Origin: Schlesneria paludicola DSM 18645
GTDB taxonomy: Bacteria > Planctomycetota > Planctomycetia > Planctomycetales > Planctomycetaceae
Direction of reading: 5' to 3'
Assembly: GCA_945876035.1 (NCBI GenBank)
Contig: CAMCMU010000018.1
Span: 1 to 64,000, forward strand
DNA: 64,000 nt
Position numbers and translations under genes: made by a program. The notes under the pieces were generated by a model. That model was given only the letters and a program-made list of their open reading frames with translations. It did not search any database and was not told the DNA's origin. Positions 63,785 through 64,000 of the stretch are shown here, piece by piece (the stretch's first letter is position 1; each line of letters begins with the position of its first letter).

Positions 63785-64000
63785 TCATTCGAGGTAAGTT
63801 CCCTGGGCCGCTCCCGCCTCGTATTCGGTGGCGAGTTGGTCAGCCATCGCCTTCGTGAGAACACCCGCTTCCACACGGATTGTGAGTTGCTTGCGGAATG
63901 ACTCTACGAGTTGGGCGGGACTATAGCGGGCGAACTGCATCATGTCGCTGATGCGACTGCCGGAAATCAGCTTTGTGACGTGATAACGGCCCCCCGTATC
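63785..64000 (-). CDS. speA: Biosynthetic arginine decarboxylase, C-terminal end (5' part outside window)
   Basis: The frame is open from the right edge of the window to TGA at 63785-63787 (71 residues). It reads GRYHVTKLISGSRISDMMQF, then ARYSPAQLVESFRKQLTIRV, then MADQLATEYEAGAAQGTYLE. This is the helical tail of SpeA-type decarboxylases, which end in a helix with YExGLxGYTYLE. SpeA makes agmatine from arginine with PLP and starts polyamine synthesis. The catalytic part lies to the right of the window, so activity cannot be judged. Confidence 0.75.
   Translation of the reverse strand, partial: DTGGRYHVTKLISGSRISDMMQFARYSPAQLVESFRKQLTIRVEAGVLTKAMADQLATEYEAGAAQGTYLE

Overview
The window looks like a chromosomal segment of a planctomycete, probably of the Planctomycetaceae-type lineages. 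The evidence is a Tat-exported DUF1552 protein, a Tat-exported DUF1501 protein, several secreted TPR or HEAT-like proteins, a CPFC-type secreted protein, a very long divergent isoleucyl-tRNA synthetase, and integrase remnants of the planctomycete type beside tRNA genes. This placement is inferred from protein families read by eye; no search was run.

Layout. 1-0.33 kb: 3' end of a transposase. 0.7-5.2 kb: DUF1552 protein, secreted TPR protein, dolichol-phosphate-mannose-synthase-like glycosyltransferase and panB. 5.3-10.4 kb (minus strand): a storage-polysaccharide group of GH57 glucanotransferase-like enzyme, galT and glgA. 10.9-18.8 kb (plus): TPR lipoprotein, PPP-type phosphatase, HEAT-like exported protein, recJ and a transmembrane Ser/Thr kinase. 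19.4-20.2 kb: tRNA(CAT) with a decayed integrase. 20.9-24.5 kb: divergent DegT-type aminotransferase and a FlaA1/CapD-type nucleotide-sugar dehydratase, probably for cell-surface sugars. 24.6-30.1 kb: DUF1501 protein, class V aminotransferase, a GlmU-like uridylyltransferase without an acetyltransferase domain, and an outer-membrane beta-barrel protein. 30.6-34.4 kb: ileS-like gene with unusual signature motifs.

35.4-43.0 kb is the accessory part. It has tRNA-Asp with a visible promoter and terminator, an integrase pseudogene with one premature stop, a broken GT4 glycosyltransferase, an intact methyltransferase, and remnants of ISKra4-like, IS91-like and IS1595/IS630 elements plus a protein-kinase fragment. 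Between these lies an intact pair: an enolase-superfamily enzyme and an MFS transporter. 43.2-49.0 kb returns to ordinary genes: SirB1-like, CPFC protein, mscL, TPR protein and two tandem paralogous membrane proteins. 49.5-52.2 kb holds tRNA-Val with a third decayed integrase, a small membrane protein, and an IS3 element that is a chimera of two different IS3 transposases. 52.7-64 kb: a secreted protein with one CxxCH motif, a polytopic membrane protein, purH, a two-domain FKBP lipoprotein, a sugar isomerase/epimerase, sufU-sufS, a fold-type I aminotransferase and the 3' end of speA.

No CRISPR array, phage structural gene, defence island or biosynthetic megacluster was seen. The strongest unexplained signals are the repeated tRNA/dead-integrase pattern, the chimeric transposase reading frames, the non-canonical IleRS motifs, and several short tandem duplications and hairpins.
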